Below, in pieces: positions 42,455 to 56,090 of a stretch of DNA of 64,000 nt (positions are counted from its first letter, which is position 1; each line of letters begins with the position of its first letter). The position numbers and the translations under genes are program-made. This stretch comes from Denticeps clupeoides (lineage: Eukaryota > Chordata > Actinopteri > Clupeiformes > Denticipitidae): NCBI RefSeq assembly GCF_900700375.1, contig NC_041713.1, forward strand, positions 18,379,464-18,443,463, read 5' to 3'. The notes beneath the pieces are model-generated. The model had not been told where the DNA came from. It searched no databases and was given only the letters and a program-made list of their open reading frames with translations.

Positions 42455-42719
42455 CCCATAGTGCAATTTTCAAAGAAAAAAATATACCCACTAAACTAAT
42501 CTATACTAACTAAAACTAAAGCTTAAATACTGTACAGGTTTCTCTACAGGAGAAAAGTAGAACTTTTATGTACAATAAACAGGTCGAAGAGGACATAACT
42601 GAACAACATCATGTAGGATGCTTGTGAGAGGATATGTTGGATATTTCGAACAGGACACACAAGACAAGACAAACGTGCAAAAAGAGCAGAAATGTGCAAA
42701 ATTTTAGGAGATGCATAAG

Positions 42720-43630
42720 GCTAAAGGTGTATGGTTGTTGAGTTTATCAGCGTTCTGGTGATGGTGGTGCATTGAGAGCTCTGACTGCTTGGGGGAAGAA
42801 GCTCTTGCAGTGTCTGGTAGTTACAGTTCTGATGCTGCGGAACCGTCTTCCAGATGGTAGGAGGGAGAACAGGGCATGTGAGGGGTAGTGAGAGTCCTTC
42901 ATTATGTTCCGAGCTCGACGGATGAGGTGCTTCTTGTATAGCTTGGAGATGGTTGGAAGTGGGACCCCGATGATGCGCTCTGCTATCTTCACTATCCATT
43001 GCAGGGTCTTCTGCTCAGCAACAATTCAGTTCCCGTACCAGACTGTGATGTAGCAGCAGAGAACATCTCAATGGTCCCCCGGCAGAATGATGGGAGGAGG
43101 GAGGTTGGCCTTCTTCAGCTTCCTGAGGAAGTGCAGACGTTGCTGGGTTTTCTTGGTAGTGCAGGTGGTGTTGAAGCTCCAGAAGAGGTCTTCTGTCATG
43201 TGCACAACTTCATTCTGCTGACGATCTGAACAGCAGATCCATCGATGTGTAGTGGGGTGGGGACAGTCGGTTTCTTCCTGAAGTTGACAACCATCTCTTT
43301 GTTCTTGGTGACATTGATAGTCAGGTTGTTGCTCTGGCACCAATCCACCAGATGTTTATCTCCTCGCTGTAGGCAGACTCATCGTTGTTAGTGATGAGCC
43401 CCACTACTGTTGTGTCTTCTGCGAACTTGATGATGTGGTTCGAGCTGTACTGTGCAGCACAGTCGTGTGTCAGCAGAGTGAACAGCGATGGGCTGAGCAG
43501 CATCCCTGTGGGGAACCTGCGCTCAGTCTGAGGACCTTGGAGGTGTTATTTCCTATAGACACAGACTGAGGCCAACATCCAGCCAACATCCAGAGTGGAG
43601 AGCTTATTCCCAGCAGGTCCAACTTCATTA
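42720..43630 (-). mobile_element. CR1/L2-like LINE fragment
   Basis: On the minus strand: 'IIKFAEDTTVVGLITNNDES' near 43440 (reverse transcriptase active site, with Glu for Asp), 'TTKKTQQRLHFLRKLKKANL' near 43130 and 'HALFSLLPSGRRFRSIRT' near 42880, the usual order of the C-terminal half of this LINE type. Several frame breaks are present. Same family as bases 1-545. Confidence 0.85.
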
Positions 43631-46600
43631 AAGCTTATTTATTAAATGTTCATGTGTAATTGATTTCAAAAGTAAGGTATAAATGCCGTGCACACATTGC
43701 AACTAAGTTATCTTTGACTCCTCGTCTGGGTTATTTGTGTAATCCTCAGTTTGTTAGAAAGTGTGTGCACGTGTATGTCTGGGTTCACCAAGTGACATAC
43801 TGGTTTCCTGGTCAGTTCCAGGACATAAACTGAATGGATGACATTAAACACCAATTCATGTAACCTAGACAAGTTAGTTTTGCTTTAACTGAGTGGATTT
43901 GCAGCTCAGGCACAGTTTGGTGCAAAACGTATCCAGCTGACCATCAAGCTAACTTTGATGGTCCTTGGGGAGTGCTGGCATGGCGCTGAAAGTCAGCATG
44001 ATGCTCGGCGTCTCTGATGGGGTTGACAGCCTCTGGCCCAGAGCAGGGCCTCCCTCTTAGGGGTCCCAGCTGCTCTGCCATGAGGACCTGACAGAAATTC
44101 TCCTTAAAGCCATTCTTGTGCTCCTGGTCCCAGAAGACCACCTGGCCAACCGGGAATGTTGACCTTGGGAAAACAGGATGTGAACTCTGTGTGTCATGGA
44201 CCGTTGACTGACTCCTCCAAAACTGGGAATGGCACCCAGCGCTGCTGGGAGAAGAAGACTTTGAAGCTGCTGCAGTAGTAAAAACTTGTTCAAGAACTTA
44301 ATTTTAATCGGCATGCCAGGCAGCTTTATGGCATATAATTTCGGGACACCACCTATTGTCTTGAAAACATGTAAGATCTCCTCAGCAGCAACATGCTGTA
44401 GGTGATGTGGAGAGACATGAGAAGATTTACTTGTATTCCGGGACTGTCCAACTTGCTTTGTCAAGAGATATGGGAGAAGACAGACCAAACTTTGTGGACT
44501 CCTACATATTTATTTGATCCCAGAGAACATAATCACACTTAACCTGCTTCAGTACAGTCAACGAGTCTGATAAGTACAGGTAATGGAGAACATAAGAGTT
44601 CAACACCTCCAACTCCAACAGATTTATATAAATAATAAAAAGCTTTATCTTTATTTTTTTAGGTTTGGCTTTTTTTTTGGGGGGGGGGGGTTTAGATTTA
44701 TCTTTTTAGATTTGGCCACCTGATATCTAACTGCTTGAATAACCCAAAATGCACAAAGTCCTTCATGATATATTTCACTCGGCTAGTAAAATTATAATAT
44801 GAATGATCCTTCACTTTTGTTGAGTTGTATGAATGTTTTTTGTACAATGTTCATAGCCTGTAATATTAAAATCTAAAACAAGACAAAGGGTGAACGGAGG
44901 GTGAAGCGCCCTTGGGTGAGAGCCCTGGTCATGCAGCGGCTCAGTGTCAGGTCAGACAGGGTTCTGGAGCTCTGCCAGAGGGCTCAGGGATTGCTGGTCT
45001 GATGCGTAATCACGGCACAAATAGGTGGCGGACACGCTCGAGGTTTGCAGTAGGTAAACTGACACCTTCGTGTAACCAAAGGACGCTGTAAACATTCCAA
45101 GATGGCATGCTTGCCTGGCTCATTTTTTATTATGTCACGCCAGAGGCACAGAATTCGATTACTGTAACTTTATTTAGAATAGTGCTGGTCTATCCCCATA
45201 TTTTGCTTTGGGGTACTGAAGTTTACAGCGTCGTACACCAACTGCAGGCACTGACCCAGTAAAAATAAAACCAACGTTTTCCTGTTCATTACAGTTCACA
45301 GGCTCGCGTGAGGGAGAGAGAGGATATTACCAGAGGTTAGATCAGCGGTCAACCGACTAATCGGTAGTTGTCAGACGAATGCGATCAAGAGTCAGAAAAC
45401 AAGTTTACACATTTTTATTCTCGAGTGCACCAATAGTTCTTGAGCTGTAGTCATTTATAGTTAATTCTTCAATTTACAAGTAAATATCTATTTAATAATG
45501 CAGACAAGACAATGGAAAAAATATAACAAATGTTTATTTCAATTTTGCAACTTGATGTTTACTCTTATTTATGAAAAACCGAACTGAAAAAAAAAATGAC
45601 CGTGGTATTAAATACATTATTTTCTGCCCCCTATGTCTGAAGCACACACAATGTTTTTACATTTTAACTTGACTGCCTCGACCTTTCAGTTTCATGGATG
45701 CATTCTGCTTGGCATCAGTGCTGCCTGTGTCACGGGATTTTGGCTCAAGTGATGCACCCGGGTGACAAATCAGACACAAAAAGTGAGGACTGGAATGGTG
45801 CAATGAGCCCGTCAAGCACGGCTTGACAGCAAGGATGGAGCAATTGTTGTCATGCTTTGGCTCTGATTTATGTGGGCGTCAGCAGATCGGACTGACAGAC
45901 ATGAGCTCAGCTGCGTCGCTAGGCCGCACTGAGCTCCGAAAAATGCTTCTCCACAAGGGCGTCAAGGACTCATGTGACACAGATGGATGCTCTACACACC
46001 ATAAGCTGACTGGAAAAGTCAAAATCTCGCTGTTTTCTCCGCCGAGGCCTCCAGGCTGCGGCGCTTTGAAGTGCTGCTATGGACGACTTTTCCTACGACA
46101 TCTCCCAAGTCTCCGGGCCAAGCCGTCGAGGGTCTGGTGTGCAGATTGGTAACTCTTTCAGGTCGGATAATTGTTTAAATATGTTCTCTCCCCGTATCTG
46201 AGAGCTCTGTTTCAAAGAGTCTGTCCTGTAGGTATAGGCTTGGAGGAGACCTTGGTATGTGACCTTCACGAGGTGTGCTGCGCGATGGTTTACTTATTAA
46301 AGGTTTAAAAAGGCAGATGGCAGGCCTCTCTGGGTTTGAAAGGAGCACCTGTTTATCGCAGCATATCGCACAAGGGAAGGGGAGCATGCAAACACTGATT
46401 GTGCGGTTTAAATCATGCATGCTCACCGATTGACTGACCCCACTGCACCCGCCCGCCCGCCCCCGCCCCTTTCTCGTCTGCTTGAAGACGTCTTTGTTCT
46501 GCAGCCAGCCCACATGACTCTGTGATCGACCTAACACTGTCCAAACGTAATAAATCAGCCCTTTCCCCTGTTTTCTTTCTCACTGCAGCCCTGGACAGCA

Positions 46601-46859
46601 CAGAAGATTGTGCGGTGTGTGTTTTTTTTTTCCTGAAGGGAAACGACACGAGACGACACGAGTGAGAGGAAAACACCGAATTAAAATCCGCAGAAAATCT
46701 TTCCAGGCCGAGCACCAGAGGCTTTGGGGGCGTAGAGTCTTCTGACGCCATTCTCTGAATCTTTTCTAAATTTAACCTGATATCTCAGTCAGCTGACAAA
46801 CAGATCCAGGCGCTTACTAATCAGAGGCTACAGAGCCGCCGTGGTCACCTCTTCGCTTT

Positions 46860-46911
<52 letters not shown>

Positions 46912-49900
46912 GTACACGTTCAGTACAGTACCAGCCGGAATAAGGTGGCTTCAGTGGCTGTAGCTTCAAAGTCAAAGAAGACTTCCTTCAGACGCAGCGC
47001 ACTTTTGTGCCTGTTCCCTTGGCTGGATGGACATCGCTGGAAAAGCACAAAAGAGCAGCCGGCGCAGTGGCATGCCCAGCGGAGCGAGCATTCGCCCGTT
47101 TTATTTTGACTAACTCTTGGCTGAATCCAGGCCGACTTCCTGAGTCCCCGCCGACTTCTGAGAGGCTCGGCCTGTCTGTGAACGGGATCTTCCGCAGTTA
47201 GATTTCGGTATGCAGTGTTTGTGTTACAGGTCCACATAATAAATCTGTGCTTCTTCCTCTCAGGTAAAGCAAGTCCTTTCCTACCCTCCGAAACGAGAAG
47301 CAGATTCATAACCGATAAAACCACGCACATTAATCCCATCTGTTCAGTTCGGGGTTAATTATTAATCACCTATGAAAGTTTAATGCGACTCCTCTCTCAT
47401 GTTCAGAGGTGTCAGGTTGAGCCCAGGTGGGCCGGCAGGTGTAGGATTTCGTGGGGTCTGCTCGGAACTGGGTGGACCTGGAGGAGGAACAGCTGGCTGA
47501 CCTGCTTGGGCTTATTCGCTCATTTCCTATAGGGTGGGCCCATACACACACACACACACACACCAGCACTTGCCCTTATTAAATAACCCAGACAGGAATG
47601 CAAACCGGTAAGTTGCGGGACATTTGATCCGACGCTGAAGAAGACAACGTCCTGAATTTTGCGAAAATGAGACCTGGCAAAAAATAGCTCTGTGCAATTA
47701 AAAACGCATGGTTTGCAAAACAACATTTTTTAATCGGAAAATCTGATGCTTCGTCACATCAGGACATTCGGTGTAATTTCCCTCTCAAAGCACACAGCCT
47801 CTTGCCGTCCCTTGATAACAGGCCCTGTGACTAATGTTCAACCTGCGGCAGTAACTTCAGTCTGTCTGCTGTCTGTTTTATCTCAGAGGTGCAGCGAAAA
47901 ATCCGCTCAACACGAACACACACACGCACACATCTTTCACATCCTTTCCAACATCTGCAGCGACTGTCCCCAAAAAGGTGTACCTCCAAAAATCTGCACC
48001 GGCCTGCCTTTCCTGTAGAGCCCGGTTTATTTAACTCATGCTGGATTTCCACCCCGTCTTTCAGCTGACCTTCAGCAGGGTTTGTATGGGACACGGTGGG
48101 CGAGGATGAAATGTAAACCGTCACCGGTCCGTATGATGCAATTTTTTGTAATGACATGGTCCTGTGCGTGTGCGTCACTGCGTCTGGTGAGGCCAGTGAC
48201 ACATGACTCGTGGCCTGCCGCAGAGGAATGTTGTTTGGGACTGGCGGCTGAGTCCAGAGCCATTAAAACCGTCCTGTGGCAGGAAGAGGGAACCTTTGTA
48301 TGTTTTTTTTATAGGCAAATCGGCCCGTGCCGGTGCTTCCCTGTGTTTGTTTGAAGCCGCGTCAGGAAACGGCTGCATGCAAACACAGAAACTGTGAGGA
48401 TGTTTATCTGACTGCATGACCGACGGCCGAATCGGCCGGGTTCTCAGAGGACACCGATCACGGCTGGGCTGAGTCATGGACGTTTGAGTCCCTTTATTGA
48501 TTCCTGTGCATGATTAAGATTCATTATGCGTGGCCTGGATGTGTCAGGAAATGCTTCGGCCCGAAGAATGTGCAAGCTTGGGAAAAAGGAGCAGCGCTCG
48601 GCTCGCGCGCCAGTGGCATCTCTGTGAGCCGTGAGCCTTCTGAATGAGTGCAGAGGCCGTCATCCACTGCCACTTAGCTCCGGCAAGCTTTGCGCGACGT
48701 CCCCTCCCTGAACGCTGAGCTGCCCCTCCATTTTCCTGGCCGGTTAAAGAGTTGAGGAAACGTTTTACGGGTCTTCCGACTCGGTTCCCGTGTTAAGCAC
48801 GCTCCTTCTGCTGAACCCTTTTATCTCCTTTTGATTGATGGCGTTTTGGGGGAGCTTGAGTGCTCTCACAGGTCTGCCGCGGATGGCCCCGCCCCCCCTT
48901 CCCTCTCCCACTGACCCACTGGGGCAGTGTACACTCCATTAATTACTGCAAAACCGCGCTGGCTCATGGAATATCAATCAGCAGCTCCCGGTCGGGTTCT
49001 CACGTCTCACTCGCTGCATTCTTGTATGTTATTCTGAATAATGTAGGGTGACCAACGACTGGGTGGGATCATCTGGTATTCCAAACTAATTTTACATGGA
49101 AAGGAACCAAAACGCACGCTCTGCTGTGATTGGTCTGTGTCTGAAATGGTCTTCCTGATGGGAAAGCTCCAAGCAACATCTCCGTGCTGGTAAATCCTGT
49201 CCCAGGTCCGATGTGCTCCCTCAACGTAGACGTTGCGCTGTCATTCCCCCGAAGTCTGGGCTCTGTATAAGCGCCGCATTGTTCCTGACGCCGGCCTGGG
49301 AAGAGTGAGTCAGTGAGTATAGTGCAGAGGTGTGGATGCTAGGCGTGCTTAACCCTGCCGCAAAACTCCAAGACTCCAAGACTTGGACCTCGCCCATTCT
49401 AACGTGGCTGCAGAGTTTGGCGGCAAATGGAGGAGTACGGTGCTGCAGCGCTTAGCCAAAAGGCCCACTGCATTAACCATTTTTCTGCATTAATGTCACA
49501 TAAACACAGTCCCATCTCTCCTGATGCTAACGCACAGGGAACACTGTTGTTAGCGAGAAGCTCAGATACTGGTGCCAGGAACAGGGCTGGGGAGTCCTGT
49601 GTCCAGGAGTTATATTCAGATGTCTGCATACAGTAGACACTGCCAGTCAACACCGCATTCGCCCCGTGCCTTTCACCGGCCAACGCAGCCTCTCAGAAGT
49701 CCCCGAGCGGAGATCAGGTTATGCTGAAAACACGACGGACCGGGCAAGCGCAATTCATTTACACAAACCCCAGAGTTCCCTCTGTGGACCAATGCAGCTT
49801 CCTTTTCCATTAGGAATGCCTGAGCTCTGCTGTTTGAAGGCTCTGGATCTTGTTTTCATATACCTGGTTACTGATTTTGAGTTTGTGGACCTAGATTTAG

Positions 49901-49990
49901 GAATATAAGAACAACGTGAGTACAAAGATGAAACAGACACTACATTTGAATTGGGCCTTGGGTTAAGTCCCTACCTAGAACATTCTGGGT
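43631..49990. other. long region without a supported gene
   Basis: Contains a CA microsatellite at about 46862-46909 and scattered short open frames with no recognisable domain, including one on the minus strand at about 43944-44141 ('VVFWDQEHKNGFKENFCQVL') that I could not place. By gene order it lies upstream of rhbdf1, where regulatory DNA is likely, but nothing specific is supported. Confidence 0.5.
46862..46909 (+). repeat. CA microsatellite
   Basis: About 24 uninterrupted CA units. Confidence 0.95.
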
Positions 49991-49995
49991 ACATA

Positions 49996-50291
49996 CAGTA
50001 AAGGCCAAAAGTTTGGCCTGAAATGGTTTTCCAACAGTCTTGAAGGAGTTCCCAGAGGTGTTTAGCACTTGTTGGCCCCTTTGCCTTCACTCTGCGGTCC
50101 AGCTCACCCCAAACCATCTCGATTAGGTTCAGGTCCAGTGACTGTGGCGGCCAGGTCTCCACTTTTTGTTAAGTACATAACTCCACATTCAACTGCACGT
50201 TCAATCATAGTTTTCTACCAATGTACATGGTCATGAAAATAAATAAAACACATTGAATGAGAAGGTGTGTCCAAACATTTGGCCTGTACTG
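49996..50291 (-). mobile_element. Tc1-like element, internally deleted
   Basis: Flanked by TA on both sides (49994-49995, 50292-50293). Left terminus CAGTAAAGGCC and right terminus GGCCTGTACTG match the copy at 61254. The minus strand retains part of the transposase catalytic region ('SLDLNLIEMVWGELDRRVKA'). Confidence 0.85.
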
Positions 50292-51059
50292 TACATCTTA
50301 AATAATTCTCTTACTCAGTCACCCGAGCTTTGTCTTACATAGGATGGTGTGATGAGATCTGCACTGACAGCGGGTGACCTTGTTTATTATATTGCAGCTG
50401 GGTGAAAGCCTGGTTTAGGTTATACAGTCCTGATAGAAGTGGCTCATATTAGTGCCTGGATGAGAAATATGGTGGGAATTTCACAAATTTTCAATGAGGC
50501 ACAAATGGAAACGCCACGCCATTGATCGCTTCGTCTTGGTTATCGGCTTTCCACCGCAGCCCCAAAGTTAATTATTTCTGCCCTGAACCCACGCTTAGTG
50601 GGTCTTTCAACCATGAAGAAACTGGCACCTCAGGGACTGAGTAATTTTTCCCCTTCACACTTCACCTGTATCTCAGTGAGTTTCTGAAAATGCCATCTAG
50701 TCTCCAGAGAGCAACCGGATAAAAAAATGTTTTTATGTCGGATGAATATTACAATCGCGAGTTGGTAAATGCTTCTTGATCAATTTCAAAACCAAATTTT
50801 AGTCTCAAGTTGACCCCCTCAGATGAGTTTTTAAGAAAGAATGTAGTCCTGAATGCGCTCCAGCGCCGTTCACATGACTGGTCTGACCACTGCAGATAAG
50901 ACAGGCCGCATGCCTTTCAGGGTGTAATAAACTGACCTGAGGTCAGCTTCTAACAAGTTCCTGAATTATTGCCGGTGAGACCGATGTCCTGTCAGCGTGT
51001 GAATATATATACACTCGGCCTGGCCTTTAGCAGGTAAACGTCGTACGTTCTTGCTTAGT

Positions 51060-51511
51060 CACGCCTGTCGACCGGGCTGCGCGGTGCGCGTAGGCCCCGC
51101 CCCCCCTGCGCGCTGATTGGCCGCCGCGTTTGACAGGCAGGCGCCCCGCTACGGCGCCGCTCCACGGCCACGGGCGGGGCTGGTCGGGCAGCGAAACTAA
51201 ATTACCGGCAGGCGAGAAACTTGCTCCCGCGCCCCACGCTCGGTGTTTCGCGCGTGGGAATGTACTGGACGCGTGGAATTTGCACCCCGGCGCAGGATTT
51301 GGGGGGATTTCTATTGATTCGCAGAGCGCGTTGAGCTGCATCGGGACAGTTTTTTTTTTATTTTTTTTAACGGCGGCTTTCATTTTTTTATCCTTAATAT
51401 TCTGTTGCCCCTGTACAGAATGAAGTGACTGTGCATTACACTCGAGTCGCTGGATCCCTCGCCGCAAGCGATCGCACGGGAGGACCGCGCCGGTGCTATA
51501 ATTTTATAAGG
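51060..51511 (+). promoter_or_regulatory. CpG-rich promoter and non-coding first exon, likely rhbdf1
   Basis: A CpG-dense block with GC boxes (CCCCGCCCCCCC near 51095), an inverted CCAAT (GATTGG near 51114) and a further GGGCGGGGC near 51173 leads to a strong donor, AAGG|GTAAGTAG, with exon end at 51511. No coding start is apparent in this exon. In vertebrates rhbdf1 lies head-to-head with mpg on this side, so it is the most likely owner. Its coding exons were not found in the window, so the assignment rests on synteny. Confidence 0.5.
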
Positions 51512-54200
51512 GTAAGTAGCATTTCAGTATTGCCGCTGCCGCAAATAGAAACTGATCGATCGGAAGTGGTGGGGTGATCAATCACTGCCCGTGCGCATTT
51601 TCTGGATCGGATAGTATCGATTGGCGCTGGTGTTTAATTTGGCGTGCGTGATCGGCTTCGATATACCCCCCCTCCTCCCCAGAGACTAGGCCGGTTCCGT
51701 GTCACCTCCTGTCCGTGTTTTTTTTTTTTTTTTTTACCGCGATCCATCGTCCGCCCCAACTTGTAATAAGCGTGTCGTTACCGCGTCGCGTCGCTTCCTA
51801 CGGATGCGCGGCGGTCACGTGGCGGCTGAAGGGCTTCCGTCGCCCCGCTGCGCTCGTCGTGTCCGTGATTCATTCCTGCGTGGCCGCTGTCACGACCGTG
51901 TGTTCTGTGTTTTTTGGGGAGGGACGCGCTGCCGCCTCCACCTCGGTGGGGTGTGGAGTGAGTGTCGCCTGGTCCAGTGACCCAGATCTGCTGTTCTGGT
52001 GGCCTCCTGCGCCACCAGTGACACCCAGTAACTGCACTCGTGTAAACGAACCACTTGCCACCTCCCGGTCCAGGTTGATTCATTGTCATGATTCATTATT
52101 CCTTGATGAACCCCGGCTGGGGCCTGAGCTGTCATGCTTGTCTCCTGGTGGCGGATGGGTTTGCGGCCTGACGTAACGGTGCAGATAAAGCCTGGGTGTG
52201 ATGTGTGCGGCACGGTCCCCTCGCCCTGCCAACTGGACCGCAGTTGTGGCGCTGAAGGCAGAAGCTGGCAGCGAACGGAGCAGGTGGAATGTCCGGGCCG
52301 TGGGGGGCGTTGTGTGAGTCACCGTCTGTCCGTCTGGGTGTCTGACTGTCCGTCTGACCCGGCGAGGTGCATGTTCAGGTCAGAGTGTTTGTTTTTGTCG
52401 AAACCGGCGAGAATAGGCCAAATGCAATAAACGTGGTGGTTGTAAATCTTTGTGTGGGCAGAACAAGGTCCAGTGTTGTGTGTGTGTGTGTGTGACAGAA
52501 CCACCGTCAGCCAGGACTCTTTTGAAAAACTTCATTTTTCTCTTTCTTTGGAACGAGGGCGTGAACGAGCCGTTGTTAACAGTTACGGGGGTAAAAATGC
52601 AACCACGTGTGCTCCTCGCACTGCTCGGGTTCTCGTGCATTCTTCTCGGAAATCTCCCTTGGCTCTCTTCATGGGCGAGGTTTGACAAATTCCATCATAG
52701 CTGGAGATTTGAACGAGTAAGCGGCGCTCACAGACCCCCATGTGGCAGGCAGGCCTGCCTGTCTCGCCACCCCCCTGTTAATGAGTATCATTCATGAAAA
52801 TGATTATGCTATATGCGCTTTGTTATCTTTATTCGCTTTATCCCATGAAAAATGCATGCATGATGTAGCTCTGCACATCTCAAGCCACATTCATGCATAA
52901 TTTGCACGAAATGTGGCTTTTTACGATTCCAGGACAGAGATTTTTAGTTCTTTGGGTAGCTGGAAGGCCGAAACCTGTTCCCACTGCATTATTTAGTTTG
53001 GTATGAACCCCCCACCCCGTCATTACAAAGGACCGTAAAGGACCGTATTCAATCCTTCCAATTCAACAGCCTGTCAAAATGGCCTTTTTTTAGTAATTAG
53101 GAAATTGAAAGGTCTCAGCAGTTCCTCCTGTTTATGGATATGGGACAACAGTTCAAAGGATTTACTCTTGTGTAAGTCACTGACCGCCGGTTCCTACGAA
53201 ACGGAGATGTGCCCCAACAATGAGCGGAAGCGAGCGGACGTGTGCATCAGGAAGCGCGTCTCGGGCCTTCTGGGTTTCATTGACACCTCGGGGAGGCCGA
53301 GAAGGGAACGCGGCCCACTACTACCGTCTCCCCGCAAAATATGCCAACCGACCGGTCGGGCCGCTTCCAGACACAAAAGCTTGTTGTTCTCTCGGCTACG
53401 TAAGCTGGGACCAACGCCACGGCAGCCAGCAACTAGGCGGCGTCTACGAAAGCTGTGTGGCAAGACTAACCGCGCGGGCACCGAATGTGGCCCGGCGCCT
53501 GCCGAGCGCCTGCCGTCCCTCTCCTCTCTGGTGTCCACGTCGCACTGAGGCAGCATAACGTGGCGCGGTGGCATAGTCTACGTTTTACAACTACCGTAAA
53601 CCTTTCTCAAGATCAAAGTCAAATTCTTGCACTGGGCGGGGACCCGTTTTGGTATGTTGTGCGGTAAGTTGGCGGCGTTTTCGGTGGCGTATCTTCCCGT
53701 ATCATAATTCCAGGGAGAACGCCTGTAATTGTCTGGCTAAGAGCTGCAGGATTCGTAGCCCGATGGGATTAAACCCGTAGGACGCGAGAAAAGCTTTGAA
53801 GCAAGAAGGTAGTTCTTGTGCTCACTGGCCAGGATTGGGGAAAAAAGAAAACAGGGCTTCTTTCGTGCTGGTAGGATTATGGCAGGTTATGGCGAGGGGC
53901 CGTGGGACTATGGGAAAGATGCAGGATTTATCATTTTTTTAATTTTGTTTTTCCCTAAGTATGCATTTATTCGTCTGACTCTTCCATGGGTGTGCACTAC
54001 ACCTTCATATCGTCCTGAAATAGTAAATATGAGCTCAAATATAGGAATTAAAGTGAAAGTTATCACTCATTTGCCTACAGTTAATCTGTCTTTAATAATA
54101 AAATGCTTATGTACAAATATCCTTTAAATTCAATGGAGTTAAAATGTGCGATTCAATGAAAATAATGAAACTAGAACCTAGAAAAGTATCCATTTTTCAC
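51512..54200. other. putative first intron, no coding exon seen
   Basis: GC-rich near the promoter, with a T run at 51718-51735 and a GT run near 52478-52493. Several open frames are present, but none has a recognisable domain. Confidence 0.4.
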
Positions 54201-54205
54201 AAATA

Positions 54206-54262
54206 AGATAAGATAAGATAAACCTTTATTAGTTCCACAAGTGGGAAATTGCATATGCAAAT
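54206..54262 (+). repeat. GATAA-rich dispersed repeat end
   Basis: AAGATAAGATAAGATAAACC followed by TTTATTAGTTCCACAAGTGG. A related sequence is in the right arm of the foldback element (about 27278-27312). Confidence 0.5.
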
Positions 54263-54327
54263 ATGCTAATATGACGAAGTTGCTTCAGCTTTATCATCTC
54301 ACTCTGAAATCAGGGGATGATAAGGGA

Positions 54328-54521
54328 TGGCAGTACCTAGTGGGTAACACACTCGCCTATGAACCAGAAGACCCAGGTTCAAACCCCGCTTACTACCATT
54401 GTGTTCCTGAGCAAGACACTTAACCCTGAGTGTCTCCAGGAGGGGACTGTCCCTGTAACTACTGATTGTAAGTTGCTCTGGATAAGGGCGTCTGATAAAT
54501 ACTGTAAATGTAAATGTAAAT
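54328..54521 (+). mobile_element. SINE family A, nearly complete
   Basis: Box A-like CTAGTGGGTAACAC, box B GGTTCAAACCCC, the GACTGTCCCTGTAACTACTG body and the GTAAATGTAAATGTAAAT tail are all present. Confidence 0.85.
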
Positions 54522-55317
54522 CAAGGACATGGCTTTCACCGGGACCTTATTCACTGGGTTGTGCTAGCATGGTACTAAAAATGTACCTAAAAGACTGTAA
54601 TTTGTAATTACATACAAAGAGGGGAGAGAGGATCGTGTGAGTCTTGTGATCTTATTCCAAAAAGGTGTGATTTCCATTTCCTAAAAAGACAGCTGTGGTT
54701 TTACTTCTTTTTTTGAAATATAACACGTTTATATGAGCAATAATGAATATTTTGCTCCAGCTGACTACATAGGTTTGTGTACAGGAAGTTTAAATGCTAC
54801 TCGACCATCCAAATTTAATTACTATCTATAAAAACATCTCAAGTATTCACTTTTTTAAAAAATTTTATCTGTTCTGTAATGCATTATTTGTTTGTTTGCT
54901 ACATTAGCAAATGCTAATTAACAACGCTAGCAACTTCCTTTTAGAGTAACATTGGAATTTTTTATGACACGACTAGCTGCGCTGATGACAGATTTGTGAA
55001 ACTATTTCCATCACCAGCCTTTTGGAGATCAGCTGTGTTTTGCTGTAATGGGAAACTACTGCACCCTTCTGCATGTTTAAATAGTTCCTGAGTCCAGGCC
55101 ATTTTTTTCCACCCTAACAGCAGTCAAAAGGAACTAGAACAGCTGATCTCAGGTCAGTGAGGTCAATTCGTGAGGATGAGGTGCGGTGTGAAAAAGCACT
55201 TGCAAGTCTGCGACATCCGGATCATTAAAAGGGTGTGATGCATCTCGGGGGTGTGATGTGTGCATCTCGGGGACGGGCGTCTCGGCAGTAGGTGGTTCCG
55301 TACGTGACCAATGAGAA

Positions 55318-55548
55318 AGTGAAGTGATTGTCACATGTGATGCACAGCAGCACAGCACACGGTGCTTACAGTGAAATTTGTCCTCTGCATTTAACCCATC
55401 ACCCTGTGTGAGCAGTGGGCAGCCATGACAGGCACCCGGGGAGCAGTGTGTGGGGACGGTGCTTTTGCTCAGTGGCACCTTGGCGGATCGGGATTCGAAC
55501 CTGCAACCTTCTGATTACGGGGCCGCTTCCTTAACCGCTAGGCCAACA
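55318..55548 (-). mobile_element. SINE family B, nearly complete
   Basis: The minus strand carries GGTTCGAATCCC (box B) near 55495 and TAGCGGTTAAGGAAGCGGCC near the head. The body contains CTGCATTTAACCCATCACCC. Fragments recur at 23.6, 55.96 and 59.56 kb. Confidence 0.8.
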
Positions 55549-55956
55549 CAATGGTAACTCTTAACAGGACTCCTGTCAGGCCAGTGTGAGCGTGCTGTTC
55601 AGTCCAGGTTCGCCCTGGAAGAGTTCCACGTTCAGGATTCGTTTGTGCTGTTCGTGTGCTTTTATATTTGCGTGCGTTCGGCAGGGCGCCCGCACCTGCC
55701 CGTGCCTCCGAGGACGGGTGTCGCTCCAGCTTTCCTTTCCCATTGAACACTAGTCATTGCCTGGCTCTGCAGTGTGCCAGGGAGGATGATGTAAAGGGGG
55801 GGTATGTGCCAGGCGGATGGCGAGGTGGACCGGGGCGGAGACATCCTTTTTCCACTCTCTGAAAATACTGCGTGTGACCCGTCAGGAAAGAATGAAGCGG
55901 GCGCTTCACTGCGAACGCGGCACAGTTTCAGCTGGCTTAGCCGGTCGTGGTAGTTT

Positions 55957-56088
55957 TTCTCATTGTGATACACAGCAAGCACAGCGCACGGTGTGTCCTC
56001 TGCGTTTAACCATCACCCTTGGTGAGCAGTGGGCAGCCATGACAGCTACGAGTTTGCTTCCTTACCCGCTAGGCCACCACTGCCCCAG
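55957..56088 (-). mobile_element. SINE family B, shortened
   Basis: Shares the TTTAACCATCACCC body and the CCGCTAGGCCACCACTGCCC head with the 55318 copy, with an internal deletion. Confidence 0.7.
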
Positions 56089-56090
56089 TT

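Noticed and set aside
43944-44488. Overlapping minus-strand open frames, one with 'VVFWDQEHKNGFKENFCQVL'
   Set aside because: The peptide looks more protein-like than chance, but there are frame breaks, no recognised family and no splice structure; left unassigned.
44881-45003. Plus-strand stretch reading 'RVKRPWVRALVMQRLSVRSD' up to a stop
   Set aside because: It could be an exon end, but no acceptor, family or neighbouring exon could be found.
46413-46751. Minus-strand open frame starting 'MASEDSTPPKPL'
   Set aside because: Low-complexity Lys/His region, no family match and no splice context.
53105-53574. Open frames on both strands of 110-147 codons
   Set aside because: GC-rich DNA with no domain, no homologous frame and mutually antisense readings; probably chance.
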